Shown one piece after another: positions 17,252 through 26,501 of a stretch of 64,000 nt of DNA (within the stretch, counting starts at the first letter, position 1; each line of letters starts with the position of its first letter). This DNA is from Conexibacter stalactiti (lineage in GTDB: Bacteria > Actinomycetota > Thermoleophilia > Solirubrobacterales > Solirubrobacteraceae): NCBI RefSeq assembly GCF_035967765.1, contig NZ_JAYWIT010000020.1. One strand, 5' to 3'. Under the pieces are notes generated by a model. That model saw only the letters and a program-made list of their open reading frames with translations, was not told where the DNA came from and made no database searches. The position numbers were made by a program, and so were the translations under genes.

Positions 17252-18399
17252 AGCACCGTCGCCGCCTCGCCGACGAGCGTCAGAGCGACGTCGAGCATCC
17301 CGTCGAGTGCGACGACGGCGACGCGCTCGTCGACCTGGTGGGCGCGCTCGGTGCCGTTGGCGAGGTTGAGGCACGGGAAGCCGGCGGCGATGAAGGCGTT
17401 GGCGTCCGAGCCGCCGCCGGAGACGATCCGCCGCGGCACGTAGCCGCAGGCGTGCAACGCCGCCTCGGCCGCGACCAGCTGCGGCGCCGACGGTCTGACC
17501 CTGTAGCCCTTGAAGAGCTGCTCGACGGTCACGTCGACGTCGCACTCGGCGGCGTTGGCGCCGTCGTGGATGTGGTCGACCAGCTCGGTCACGAGCGCCT
17601 CGACCTTCGTCTCGTCGAGCGAGCGGGCCTCCGCCTCGACGCGGCAGGCGTCGGGCACGACGTTGATCCCCGAGCCGCCGCGGATCGTGCCGACGTTGGC
17701 GGTCGTCTCCGCGTCGAGCCGGCCGAGCGGCATCGCCGTGATCGCGCGCGCGGCGGCCGCGATCGCGCTGCGGCCGTCCTCCGGACGGATCCCGGCGTGG
17801 GCCGCGACGCCGTGGAAGTCGGCCGTCAGGCGGTGGTACGTCGGCGAGGCGACGATCACCTCGCCGATCGGCGTCGCGTGGTCGAAGACGTAGCCGAAGG
17901 CGCTGCGCAGCTGCGCGACGTCGAACTGCTTGGCGCCGGCGAGCGCGTACTCCTCGCTGACGGTGAACAGCAGCTCCAGCCCGACCGGCGGCGGCTCGGC
18001 GACGGCGCGCCGGGCGACCGCGAGGATCACCGCGACGGCGGCCTTGTTGTCGGCGCCGAGGATCGCGTCGTGGCGGTTCTCCCAGCCCTCGTCGACCAGG
18101 ACCGGCTCGACCGGCGCGGTCAGCGGGACGGTGTCGAGATGGGCGCAGAGCAGGATCGACGGGCCGGTCGGCGCACCGGCGATCTCGTCCCGTGAGGGCA
18201 CCCGCGCCAGCAGGTTGCCGGCGTTGGCGCCGACGGCCGCGCCGGCGTCGTCCTCGAAGACCTCCAGGCCGAGCCCGCGCAGCTCCGCGCTCACGCGGTC
18301 AGCGCAAGCCCGCTCGTTCCCGTACGGGCTCTCGATCGCGCACAGCTCGGCGAACAGCTCGCCAAGCCGCTCCCGCTCCCCCGCGTCGGCCCGCCTCAC
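17245..18399 (-). CDS. M20 family zinc peptidase (PepT-like)
   Basis: A 384-residue M20 metallopeptidase. The metal ligands sit in ILLCAHLDTVPL, ILGADNKAAVAV, TVSEEYALAGAK and the C-terminal SGGGSDANAF...GTERAHQVDE. The dimerisation domain (GVAAHAGIRPEDGRSAI) lies between. It resembles tripeptidase T-type enzymes, probably a cytoplasmic peptidase. The GTG start overlaps the pyrG stop (GTGA). It sits in the pyrG-xerD chain, where Mycobacterium has no peptidase. Confidence 0.88.
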   Translation of the reverse strand: MRRADAGERERLGELFAELCAIESPYGNERACADRVSAELRGLGLEVFEDDAGAAVGANAGNLLARVPSRDEIAGAPTGPSILLCAHLDTVPLTAPVEPVLVDEGWENRHDAILGADNKAAVAVILAVARRAVAEPPPVGLELLFTVSEEYALAGAKQFDVAQLRSAFGYVFDHATPIGEVIVASPTYHRLTADFHGVAAHAGIRPEDGRSAIAAAARAITAMPLGRLDAETTANVGTIRGGSGINVVPDACRVEAEARSLDETKVEALVTELVDHIHDGANAAECDVDVTVEQLFKGYRVRPSAPQLVAAEAALHACGYVPRRIVSGGGSDANAFIAAGFPCLNLANGTERAHQVDERVAVVALDGMLDVALTLVGEAATVLC

Positions 18400-20099
18400 G
18401 CGGTCGGAACGCCCGAGCCGTTCGCGAGCGATCCGTCGTGCGCCTCGCCGCCCGCCGTCCCGCGCGCCTGCGCGCGGTCGAGCGCGGCGCGCACGAAGCC
18501 GCGGAAGAGCGGCGCCGGCCGCTGCGGCCGCGACTTGAACTCCGGGTGGTACTGCGAGGCGACGAAGAAGGGATGCTCCTCGACCGGCAGCTCGACCGCC
18601 TCGACCAGCTGGTCGTCGGGCGAGGTGCCCGAGCAGATCAGCCCGGCCGCCTCCAGGCGGCGGCGGAGGTGGTTGTTGACCTCGTAGCGATGGCGGTGGC
18701 GCTCGTAGATGACCGCCTCGCCGTACAGCTCGCGGGCGCGCGTGCCCTCGTGCAGCTTGACCGGGTCGGCGCCGAGCCGCATCGTGCCGCCGAGGTCGGA
18801 GATCTCCTTCTGCTCCGGCAGCAGGTCGATCACCGGGTAGGGCGTCTCGGGGTCGAACTCGGTCGAGTTGGCGCCCGGCATGTTCGCGACGTGGCGGGCG
18901 AACTCCGCGACCGCCACCTGCATGCCGAGGCAGATGCCGAGGTACGGGATGCTGTCCTCGCGCGCGACCTGAGCGGCGCAGATCTTGCCCTCGATCCCGC
19001 GGCCGCCGAAGCCGCCTGGGACGAGCACGCCGTCGGCCTGGTTGAGCCGCTCGCGCGCCGCGTCGGTCTCCAGCTGCTCGGAGTCGATCCAGTCGACGTC
19101 GATCTGCGTGCCGTGCTCGATGCCGGCGTGCTTGAGCGACTCGACGACGGAGAGGTAGGCGTCCTCGAGCTTGATGTACTTGCCGACGAGCGCGATTCTG
19201 ACGCGCTGCGTGGCACCGACGGCACGGCCGGTCATCTCCTCCCAGCCGCCGAGGTCGGGCGCCGGGGCGTCGGTGATGCGGAAGTGGTCGAGCACGAAGT
19301 CGTCGATCCCCTGCTCGCGGTAGACGAGCGGGACGCGGTAGATGTGGTCGACGTCGACCGCCGAGCCGATCGCCTCGACCGGCAGGCCGGCGAACAGCGC
19401 GATCTTCTTGCGGATGTCCTTGCTCAGCAGCGACTCCGAGCGGCACAGCAGCATGTCGGCGCCGATGCCGATGCGGCGCAGCTCGTTGACCGAGTGCTGC
19501 GTCGGCTTCGTCTTCAGCTCACCCGCGTGGCCGATGTACGGCACGAGCGTGAGGTGGATGTACATGCAGTTGCGGCGGCCGACGTCGGACGGGAACTGGC
19601 GGATCGCCTCCAGGAACGGCAGCGACTCGATGTCGCCGACGGTGCCGCCGATCTCGGTGATGACGAAGTCGACGTCGCTGGCGTCGGCCATCAGCTTGAC
19701 GCGCTGCTTGATCTCGTCGGTGATGTGGGGGATCACCTGGACGGTGCCGCCGAGGTAGTCGCCGCGGCGCTCGCGCCGGATCACCGAGTTGTAGATGCCG
19801 CCGGCGGTCACGTTGGAGCCGCGACGGGCGTTGACGTCGGTGAAACGCTCGTAGTGACCGAGGTCGAGGTCGGTCTCGGCGCCGTCCTCGGTGACGAACA
19901 CCTCGCCGTGCTGGTACGGCGACATCGTGCCCGGGTCGACGTTGATGTACGGGTCGAGCTTCTGCAGCTGGACGGTGAAGCCGCGCGCCACCAGCAGCCG
20001 GCCGATCGACGCCGCCGCGATCCCCTTGCCGAGCGAGGACACCACGCCCCCGGTCACGAAGATGAAGCGGGTGGTACCGCTTGTGGGGGCGTCAGGCAT
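18396..20099 (-). CDS. pyrG: CTP synthase
   Basis: A 567-residue enzyme converting UTP + ATP + glutamine to CTP. The N-terminal synthetase domain starts FIFVTGGVVSSLGKGI and contains DLDLGHYERF and EIGGTVGDIES. The C-terminal class I glutamine amidotransferase has the nucleophile Cys in PYLGICLGMQ and the HPEFKSRP triad end. The C-terminus is slightly extended and Gly/Ala-rich. It overlaps the upstream transferase gene by 8 bases and the downstream peptidase by 4. Confidence 0.97.
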   Translation of the reverse strand: MPDAPTSGTTRFIFVTGGVVSSLGKGIAAASIGRLLVARGFTVQLQKLDPYINVDPGTMSPYQHGEVFVTEDGAETDLDLGHYERFTDVNARRGSNVTAGGIYNSVIRRERRGDYLGGTVQVIPHITDEIKQRVKLMADASDVDFVITEIGGTVGDIESLPFLEAIRQFPSDVGRRNCMYIHLTLVPYIGHAGELKTKPTQHSVNELRRIGIGADMLLCRSESLLSKDIRKKIALFAGLPVEAIGSAVDVDHIYRVPLVYREQGIDDFVLDHFRITDAPAPDLGGWEEMTGRAVGATQRVRIALVGKYIKLEDAYLSVVESLKHAGIEHGTQIDVDWIDSEQLETDAARERLNQADGVLVPGGFGGRGIEGKICAAQVAREDSIPYLGICLGMQVAVAEFARHVANMPGANSTEFDPETPYPVIDLLPEQKEISDLGGTMRLGADPVKLHEGTRARELYGEAVIYERHRHRYEVNNHLRRRLEAAGLICSGTSPDDQLVEAVELPVEEHPFFVASQYHPEFKSRPQRPAPLFRGFVRAALDRAQARGTAGGEAHDGSLANGSGVPTA

Positions 20100-20925
20100 G
20101 CGGGGCGTTCCTTCCGATCGAGTCTAGATGACGCAGGAGTGGGGTCCGCTCGATCAGCGCCGAGAGGGAGCGGAACTCACCGTAGACGGTCAGTGCGAGG
20201 ACCACGGCGAGCGCGATCGCCTGGCCGGTGGTGCCGAGAGTCAGAATCAACCACAATCCGGCGAGGCCGCCGATCAGGTTCGCGCCCGTGTCGCCCAACA
20301 TGGCGCGCTCGCGCAGGTCGTAGAGGCCGGCGACGAGCACCGGCGCGGCGAACAGGCCGAGCGCCTCCAACGGGGCGGCGTCCCAGGCGCCGAGCGTCAG
20401 CGCCGCGGCGAGCAGCACGAAGCCCTTCGCGGAGCGGCCCGGGCGCAGGTCGAGCAGGTTGAAGAGGTTGGTCGTCAGCACGAGCAGCGCGACGGCGAGC
20501 AGGTACCTGCCGTCGTCGTACCCCTGCCCGCTCAGCACGAAGAGCGCGAGACCGAGCGTCCCGACCGCCTTCAGCGCGCCGGTGCTGAAGCCACCGCGCA
20601 GGACGGCTGCCCCGTGGCCGCGCCAGCCGCGCGGTCTGCCGGCGAGCAGGTCGTCGATCAGGCCAAGCAGCGCGACGCCGAGCGCGAAGGTGACGACGAG
20701 GCCCGTCTGCGGCGCGAACAGGTCGGCGTCGGCGAGCTGCTGCAGCAGGGCGAGCGGCACGAGCGCGACGATCGCGGCGGCGACGATCGCGACGCCGCCG
20801 GGAAACGGCAGCTGCCCGCCGCGGTAGTTCTCGCGCGTCAGCCCTTCCTCCGAGAGGTGGCGCAGGATCGACGGCGTCACGATGATCGCCGTCGCCAACG
20901 CGACGAGGGTCGGAAGGGCTTGCAC
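20092..20925 (-). CDS. MraY/WecA-like (GT4) phosphoglycosyl transferase
   Basis: A 277-residue polytopic membrane protein with about nine helices. Signatures of the UDP-sugar:polyprenyl-phosphate transferase family include PFPGGVAI, GLIDDLLAG (metal-binding DD) and LTTNLFNLLDLRPGRSAKG, followed by MLGDTGANLIGG. It would start a lipid-linked glycan. Placement between steB and pyrG, next to the SteAB cell-wall factors, hints at an envelope polysaccharide role. Substrates are unknown. It is smaller than MraY (about 350 residues). Confidence 0.8.
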   Translation of the reverse strand: MQALPTLVALATAIIVTPSILRHLSEEGLTRENYRGGQLPFPGGVAIVAAAIVALVPLALLQQLADADLFAPQTGLVVTFALGVALLGLIDDLLAGRPRGWRGHGAAVLRGGFSTGALKAVGTLGLALFVLSGQGYDDGRYLLAVALLVLTTNLFNLLDLRPGRSAKGFVLLAAALTLGAWDAAPLEALGLFAAPVLVAGLYDLRERAMLGDTGANLIGGLAGLWLILTLGTTGQAIALAVVLALTVYGEFRSLSALIERTPLLRHLDSIGRNAPHA

Positions 20926-20963
20926 GTGGAGAGAAGGTAGCGGCAGCGCCGGACGAAGGTGCG

Positions 20964-21821
20964 CTACAGGACCGGGGGCAGCCGGCCGCCGTCGGCCGTC
21001 GACTTGACGCCGAAGTGGCCGCGCTCGCCGGCGAGCGCGAAGACGAGCGCGGCGCGGCCGAGCGGATCGTCGAGGTCGTCGACGCTCGACATGTCCTGCT
21101 GCTTGAACCAGTCGACCTGCGACGGATCGGCGTCAGTCGTCTCGACGCCGACGACGGGGACGTTGTCGACGCGCAGGCCGCGGATCAGGCCGTGCTCGAA
21201 CTCCTCGACCGCCTTCGCCTCCTCGGGATCGTCGAATCTGCGCTCGTCGCGCACGATCACGACGCCGTCGGCGCCTTCGAGCGTGCCGCTGCCCTGGTCC
21301 AGCAGGTCGTCGCGGACGCTCTCCAGCAGCTCGCCGCCCTGCGTGAACTGGATCCCCATGCGGGTCCCGAACGGGTGCACGAGCGACGGGTCCTCGGCGA
21401 TTCTCTCGTAGCGCGTGCCCTTCGCGGCCTTGCCGATCCGCTCCAGGTCGAGCGGCTCGCGGATGACCGAGACGGATGCCAGCCTGGCGCCCGATCCCTG
21501 CAGCGCGCTGCGGGTCAGGTCCCACATCTTGTCCGAGGAGCCGCCCAGCTCGATCAGGGCGATTCTCATCCCCTCCAGGCGGCCGTCGACGAGCGCCGGG
21601 TAGGCGTCCTCCTCGAAGACGCGCCGCTGCTCCAGCTCGTCTCGCGCGTCGTCGCGCTCCTGCTGCGCCTGGCGCACGTCCTTGCGCAGCGAGTCGCGCA
21701 CCTCTCTCTCGGCGCTGGAGACCAGGCCTCTGTCGCCGACCGCGACGCCGAGCAGCAGCCCGATCACGAGCGCGAGGAAGACGGCGACGAGCGACAGTGC
21801 GTGGTAGCGGAAGCTGAGCAT
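20964..21821 (-). CDS. steB: SteB/MctB-like envelope protein ("copper transporter" family)
   Basis: A 285-residue protein with one N-terminal membrane helix (LVAVFLALVIGLLLGVAVG), a coiled coil (about residues 35-75, REVRDSLRKDVRQAQQERDD) and a periplasmic alpha/beta domain. It matches the MctB family (Rv1698). MctB has been reported as an outer-membrane copper export factor, while the corynebacterial homologue SteB works with SteA in septal cell-wall assembly. The order recN-steA-steB-pyrG supports orthology. The N-terminus MLSFRYHALSLVAVFLAL is characteristic. Confidence 0.85.
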   Translation of the reverse strand: MLSFRYHALSLVAVFLALVIGLLLGVAVGDRGLVSSAEREVRDSLRKDVRQAQQERDDARDELEQRRVFEEDAYPALVDGRLEGMRIALIELGGSSDKMWDLTRSALQGSGARLASVSVIREPLDLERIGKAAKGTRYERIAEDPSLVHPFGTRMGIQFTQGGELLESVRDDLLDQGSGTLEGADGVVIVRDERRFDDPEEAKAVEEFEHGLIRGLRVDNVPVVGVETTDADPSQVDWFKQQDMSSVDDLDDPLGRAALVFALAGERGHFGVKSTADGGRLPPVL

Positions 21822-21878
21822 GCGTGCGGGTGGGAGTCTGGGCGATCCGGGGTCGGGGCGGGTACGGGCGGGGCGGCG

Positions 21879-23057
21879 CTAGGCGTCGATGCCGAGCAGG
21901 ACCTGCAGCTTCAGCCACAGCAGGTCGGCGACGTCGTGCAGCGCGGGCGTGAGGAGGATGACGACGATCAGCGCGACGACGCCGGTCGCGGCCAGCAGCA
22001 GCACCGGGGCGAGGCCCGGCTGCGGTCTGTAGAGGCGGCTGACGCCCTTCGCGTCGACGAGCAGCTCGCCGATCCGCAGACGTGTCAGGAAGGTCGACGC
22101 CATCCCCTGGCGGTTCTTGTCGAGGAACTCGACGAGGTTGAAGTGGGAGCCGACGGAGACGATCAGCTCGGCGCCCTTCTCGGCCGCGATCAGCATCGCG
22201 ATGTCCTGGCTGGTGCCGGGGGCCGGCACGATCTTGTAGTCGAGCCCGAGCGACTCGAGGTAGTTGCGGCCGGGGGCGCGGCCGTCGGAGTAGGCGTGGA
22301 CGACCAGCTCGGCGCCGGATCGCAGCGTCGGCTCGGTCGCCGAGTCCATGTCGCCGACGATCATGTCGGGCTTGAAGCCCTCGTCGATGATCGCGTCGGC
22401 GCCGCCGTCGACGCCGACGAGCACCGGCTTGACGTCACGGATGTAGGCGCGCAGCGCCTTGATGTCGCGCTTGTGGTCGACGCCGCGCACGACGATCAGC
22501 ACCGGGCGGTCGCGGAAGTCGGTGTCGAAGGTCGGCAGCTCCAGCTTGCCGGAGAGCAGGTCCTGCTCCTCGATCATGTACTGGACCGTGTTGGCCGCGA
22601 ACGCCTCCAGCGCGTCGCCGATCTCGCGCCGGCGCTTCGCCGTCAGCGCATGGACACGCTCGGGCTCCTGCCGTTCGCCCTCGGCCATCAGCTGGTCGCG
22701 CCGCCATACCTGGCCGCCTCTGAGGACGACCGGGTCGCCGTCGCTGAGGCTGTCCATCAGGTCGGCGCCGGGCGCGTCGATCAGCGCGATCCCGGCCTGC
22801 ACGAGCAGCAGCGGCCCCATGTTCGGGTAGCGGCCGCTCGACGACGGCGAGCAGTTGACGACGCCGGCGATCCCGCAGGCGACGAGATCTTCACCAGAGA
22901 CGCGGTCGAGGTCGCGATGATCGATGATGGCGATGTCGCCGGGCCGCAGTCTCTTGACGAGGTGCTTGGTGCGCCGTCCGATCCGGGCGATGCCGGAGAC
23001 CTCGCTGCTGGCCGCGTCGTTCTGCGACGCGGTGGGGGGAAAGACGGCCACGTCCAC
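21879..23057 (-). CDS. steA: SteA-like cytokinetic ring/cell-envelope protein
   Basis: A 392-residue protein of the SteA family (Rv1697). The large cytoplasmic part resembles a thiamin pyrophosphokinase-like fold, with VGVDGGADAIIDEGFKPDMI and GDMDSATEPTL. The C-terminus has a membrane helix (LAPVLLLAATGVVALIVVIL) and a short tail. In corynebacteria SteA and SteB localise to the septum and affect lysozyme tolerance. Located between recN (47 bases upstream) and steB (57 bases downstream), as in Mycobacterium. Confidence 0.87.
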   Translation of the reverse strand: MDVAVFPPTASQNDAASSEVSGIARIGRRTKHLVKRLRPGDIAIIDHRDLDRVSGEDLVACGIAGVVNCSPSSSGRYPNMGPLLLVQAGIALIDAPGADLMDSLSDGDPVVLRGGQVWRRDQLMAEGERQEPERVHALTAKRRREIGDALEAFAANTVQYMIEEQDLLSGKLELPTFDTDFRDRPVLIVVRGVDHKRDIKALRAYIRDVKPVLVGVDGGADAIIDEGFKPDMIVGDMDSATEPTLRSGAELVVHAYSDGRAPGRNYLESLGLDYKIVPAPGTSQDIAMLIAAEKGAELIVSVGSHFNLVEFLDKNRQGMASTFLTRLRIGELLVDAKGVSRLYRPQPGLAPVLLLAATGVVALIVVILLTPALHDVADLLWLKLQVLLGIDA

Positions 23058-23104
23058 CCCATTCTACGGGTGGCGCACGACGACGCTCCCACCTGATTCT
23101 GGCG

Positions 23105-24775
23105 TTAGGCGGCCTTCAGCAGCTCCTTAGCATGGCGCCGCGCTGCTCTGTCGGTCTCGTCGGCTCCGAGCATCCGCACCAGCTCGCCGACGACGGCTGC
23201 TCTCGGCAGGTCGGTGACGGTCGTGATCGCCGTGTCGGTCGAGCCGTCCTTCGCGATCCGGAAGTGGCGCTCGGCATGCGCCGCGACCTGCGGCAGGTGC
23301 GTGATGCAGAGCACCTGGCGGCCGGCCGCCAGCGCCCGCAGCTGCGACCCGACCGCGCGCGCGGTGTGGCCGCCGATGCCGGCGTCGATCTCGTCGAAGA
23401 CGAGCAGCCCGGCGCCGTCCTGCACGTCGGCGTTGGCGACGCCGAGCAGCGCCAGCATCACGCGCGAGGTCTCGCCCCCGGACGCCACGTCGCGCAGCGG
23501 CCCGGCCGGCACGCCCGGGTTGGCCGCGATCAGCAGCTCGACGGTGTCGCCGCCGGTCGCGTTGGGCTCGTCGCGCTCCGACAGCGCGACCTCGAAGGTC
23601 GCGCCGGCCATCGCCAGTTCCGCCAGCCGCTCGCGGACCCTCTCCGCCAGCGCTGGCGCGGCCTCCTCGCGCGCCGCCCGCAGCTCGCGCGCGACAGCGT
23701 CGAGACGCCCGCGCGCCTGCTCCAGCTGGGCGCGCGTCTCCTCCAGCGCCGCCTCGGCGCCGGTCAGCTCGTCGCGGCGCGCGCGGCACTCGTCGGCGTG
23801 CGCGAGCACCGCCGCGATCGTGCCGCCGTGCTTGCGCTCCAGCCGCTGCAGCGCCGTCAGCCGCTCCTCCACCTCGTCGAGCCGGCCGGGCTCCCCCTCG
23901 ACCCCCTGCTCGTAGCCGCGCAGCTCGGTCGCGAGGTCGTCGGCCTCCAGCGCCAGCGCCCGGTAACGCTCGATCAGCGGCTCCAGCTCCGGATCGACTC
24001 CGGCCATCCCGTCGAGCGCGGCGACGGCGCCGGCCAGCAGCGCGCTGGCGCCGCTCTCCCCGCTGTCGGGCATGATCGCCTCGGCGCCGGCGATCGCCGC
24101 GCCGCGCAGCCCCTCCAGGTGGCGCAGCCGCTCCGCCTCGCGCTCCAGCTCAGCCTGCTCGGCCTCGCTCGGGTCGACCTCCTCGATCTCGCGCAGCTCG
24201 TACTCGAGCAGGTCGAGCTCGCGCTCGCGCGCGCCGCCGATCGCGCCGAGCTCCTCGGCCCGCCGCTTCAGCGCGCGCAGCTCCGCGTGCGCCGCTGCCG
24301 CCCGCGCACGCAGCTCGCGCTGCGCCGGGCCGCAGAAGCCGTCGACGATCTCCAGCTGCGCGGAGGCGAGCATCAGCCTGCGGTGCTCGTGCTGGCCGTA
24401 GAAGGCGAGCAGCTCGCCGCCGATCTCACGCAGCTCCGAGACGGTCGCCGAGCGGCCGTTGAGGTAGGCGCGCGTGCGGCCGTCGGCCCATACCCGCCGC
24501 GCCAGCACCAGCTCCTCGGCGTCGTCGGGCAGACGCTCGCCGAGCGCCTCCCGCAATCGCGACGGGAAGTCGAAGACGCCCTCGACGTACGCCTCGGCGG
24601 CGCCCGGCCGCACGATCCCGCTGCGCGCCTTGCCGCCCAGCAGCAGGTCGAGCGCATGCGCCAGCATCGTCTTGCCGGCGCCGGTCTCGCCGGTCAGCAC
24701 GTTGAGCCCGGGCCCGAGGCGCAGCTCGGCCCGCTCGATCAGCAGGAGGTTCTCGACACGCAGCTCGTGAAGCAT
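23105..24775 (-). CDS. recN: DNA repair protein RecN
   Basis: A 556-residue SMC-like ATPase for double-strand break repair. Walker A is LTGETGAGKTMLAHAL near the N-terminus. Two long coiled-coil arms (about 150-370) follow. The C-terminal head carries the signature SGGETSRVMLAL and Walker B LLVFDEIDAGIGG. ATG at 24775 gives the canonical MLHELRVENLLLIERAEL start. Two LexA-type boxes lie 36-65 bases upstream, so the gene is predicted to be SOS-induced independently of nadK/tlyA. Confidence 0.95.
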   Translation of the reverse strand: MLHELRVENLLLIERAELRLGPGLNVLTGETGAGKTMLAHALDLLLGGKARSGIVRPGAAEAYVEGVFDFPSRLREALGERLPDDAEELVLARRVWADGRTRAYLNGRSATVSELREIGGELLAFYGQHEHRRLMLASAQLEIVDGFCGPAQRELRARAAAAHAELRALKRRAEELGAIGGARERELDLLEYELREIEEVDPSEAEQAELEREAERLRHLEGLRGAAIAGAEAIMPDSGESGASALLAGAVAALDGMAGVDPELEPLIERYRALALEADDLATELRGYEQGVEGEPGRLDEVEERLTALQRLERKHGGTIAAVLAHADECRARRDELTGAEAALEETRAQLEQARGRLDAVARELRAAREEAAPALAERVRERLAELAMAGATFEVALSERDEPNATGGDTVELLIAANPGVPAGPLRDVASGGETSRVMLALLGVANADVQDGAGLLVFDEIDAGIGGHTARAVGSQLRALAAGRQVLCITHLPQVAAHAERHFRIAKDGSTDTAITTVTDLPRAAVVGELVRMLGADETDRAARRHAKELLKAA

Positions 24776-24810
24776 GCGCGGGAGTGCATCAGAGCCGTCG
24801 GACGGAAAAG

Positions 24811-24824
24811 CGAACGCGCGTTCG
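24811..24824. promoter_or_regulatory. LexA (SOS) box 1 of recN
   Basis: CGAACGCGCGTTCG is a perfect palindrome fitting the Gram-positive/actinobacterial consensus CGAACRNRYGTTCG. It lies between the nadK stop and the recN start, 36 bases before the recN ATG. Confidence 0.8.
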
Positions 24825-24826
24825 GG

Positions 24827-24840
24827 CGAACGCGCGTACG
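24827..24840. promoter_or_regulatory. Degenerate LexA (SOS) box 2 of recN
   Basis: CGAACGCGCGTACG differs from box 1 at one base and starts 16 bases after it, suggesting paired binding. Confidence 0.6.
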
Positions 24841-24843
24841 GCC

Positions 24844-25710
24844 TCAGTGCCCGCTCGCCAACCGCCCGAACTTCTCGCGCAGGCGGTGGTAGAAGCTCGC
24901 GTCCTGCGCCTGCGCCAGCGACCCGACGTCGTGGCGGAAGCGGGCCGACAGCGCCCCGCCGGGCAGCAGCTCGCAGACCGGGCGGCCGTCGATCGAGACG
25001 TCGACCGGCTCCTCGCGCGAGCGGTTGCGGATCGTGATCGGGTCGGCCGGCGCGACGACGAGCGCGCGCGCCGTCAGCGAGTGCGGCGCGATGTAGGAGA
25101 CGGCCAGCCCCTCCACGCCCCACGCCATCACGGGGCCGCCGTTGGCGAGGTTGTAGCCGGTCGAGCCGGCCGGCGTGGCGACGACGAGCCCGTCGCAGCG
25201 GACGCGCGCGACCTCCTCGTCACCGACCTCGACCGCCAGGTCCGCGACGCGCAGCCCCTGCTGGCGCTGGAACGAGACGTCGTTCATCGCCAGCCACTGC
25301 CCGCCGCCGCTCTGCGCCTCGATGCCGGGCAGCGACAGCACCTCGAAGTCGCCGGCGAACGCTCTGCGCAGGCCCCGGCCGACGTCGTCGTCGGGGTCGA
25401 CGGTCGCGAGGAAGCCGACCTCGCCGAAGTTGACGCCGAAGACCGGAACCCCCGTGCGCGCATAGGCGCGCAGACCGTGCAGGATCGTGCCGTCGCCGCC
25501 GAGCACGACGCAGATGTCGGCGTCGGGCGACGGTGGCGCGTCGACCTCGATCCCCGGCTCCGCCTGGAGGCTGTGCTTGATCGTCTCCTCGGGCGAGAAG
25601 CGCAGCGTGTAGCCGGCCGCGCGCGCGGCCGCGACCAGCTCGCCGAGCGCGGCGCTCGTCTCCGTCGGGCGACGGTGCGTGAAGACCGTCGCGACCTTGC
25701 GCTCACTCAT
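24844..25710 (-). CDS. nadK: NAD kinase
   Basis: A 288-residue (poly)phosphate/ATP NAD kinase producing NADP. The signature VVLGGDGTILHGLRAYA holds GGDGT, followed by FGVNFGEVGFLATV, then CDGLVVATPAGSTGYNLANG. The start at 25710 (MSERKVATVFTH) overlaps the tlyA stop by 4 bases; a longer in-frame extension lies inside tlyA and is Gly/Arg-rich. Order tlyA-nadK-recN as in Mycobacterium Rv1694-1696. Confidence 0.95.
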   Translation of the reverse strand: MSERKVATVFTHRRPTETSAALGELVAAARAAGYTLRFSPEETIKHSLQAEPGIEVDAPPSPDADICVVLGGDGTILHGLRAYARTGVPVFGVNFGEVGFLATVDPDDDVGRGLRRAFAGDFEVLSLPGIEAQSGGGQWLAMNDVSFQRQQGLRVADLAVEVGDEEVARVRCDGLVVATPAGSTGYNLANGGPVMAWGVEGLAVSYIAPHSLTARALVVAPADPITIRNRSREEPVDVSIDGRPVCELLPGGALSARFRHDVGSLAQAQDASFYHRLREKFGRLASGH

Positions 25711-26501
25711 GGCTCTACCTCTCGGGCCGCCGACTCCAGATCCGCGAGGGCGCCCGGACGGGCGCCTTCCGCGAGCCATACGAACGTCTCTCTGTTGCCC
25801 TTCGGGCCTGGCAGCCCCGAAGAGACGTAGCCGAGCACCGCGGCGCCCAGCTCCTGCGCCGCCGCGCCGACGGCGATCAGCGCCGCGCGGCGGTCGGCGG
25901 CGTCGCGCACGACCCCGCCCTTGCCGACGCGCTCCCGCCCGACCTCGAACTGCGGCTTGATCATCATCAGCGCGTCGAAGCGCGCGGCGGTGACCGCGAG
26001 CACGGCCGGCAGGATCTTCGTCAAGGAGATGAACGACACGTCGGCGACGACGAGGTCGGGCGCGTACGGCAGCTGGTCGCGCTCCAGCCGGCGCGCGTTC
26101 GCGCGCTCCATCACGGTCACGCGCTCGTCGGTGCGGACCTGCCAGTGCAGCTCGCCGTAGGCGACGTCGAGCGCGACGACGTGGGCGGCACCGCGCTGCA
26201 GCAGGCAGTCGGTGAAGCCGCCGGTGGAGGCGCCGACGTCGAGCGCCTGGCGGCCGGCCACCTCGAGCGCGATCCCGTCGAGCGCGTTGGCGAGCTTTCT
26301 GCCGCCGCGGGAGACGAACGCCGGCGCCGCGGTCACGTCCAGCTCGACGTCGGCGGGGACGAGCTGGCCGGGCTTCTCCGCACGGCGGCGGTCGCCGCCG
26401 ATCAGCACTTCGCCCGCGAGCACGGAGGCGGCCGCGCGCGAACGCGAGGCGAAGACCCCTCGCTCGGCGAGCAGCGTGTCGAGTCGGATCTTCGTCGTCA
26501 C
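25707..26501 (-). CDS. tlyA: TlyA-type 16S/23S rRNA 2'-O-methyltransferase (hemolysin A family)
   Basis: A 264-residue protein. The N-terminal S4 RNA-binding domain runs RLDTLLAERGVFASRSRAAA. The FtsJ-like SAM domain has ALDVGASTGGFTDCLLQRG, VVADVSFISLTKILP and IKPQFEVGRERVGKGGVVRD. In mycobacteria TlyA methylates 16S and 23S rRNA and is required for capreomycin sensitivity. GTG at 26501 is selected because it starts the S4 domain; an upstream in-frame ATG would add a Cys/Arg-rich, non-family stretch. It is first of the long operon. Confidence 0.92.
   Translation of the reverse strand: MTTKIRLDTLLAERGVFASRSRAAASVLAGEVLIGGDRRRAEKPGQLVPADVELDVTAAPAFVSRGGRKLANALDGIALEVAGRQALDVGASTGGFTDCLLQRGAAHVVALDVAYGELHWQVRTDERVTVMERANARRLERDQLPYAPDLVVADVSFISLTKILPAVLAVTAARFDALMMIKPQFEVGRERVGKGGVVRDAADRRAALIAVGAAAQELGAAVLGYVSSGLPGPKGNRETFVWLAEGARPGALADLESAAREVEP

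Noticed and set aside
18192..20462. Long plus-strand open frame (756 codons) opposite pyrG
   Set aside because: Antisense shadow of pyrG and neighbours; no recognisable domain, low-complexity composition.
20964..21821. Calling the MctB/SteB homologue a copper exporter linked to the copper module
   Set aside because: It lies 27 kb away in the cell-division/pyrG cluster; family annotation as a copper transporter is disputed, so SteB is preferred.
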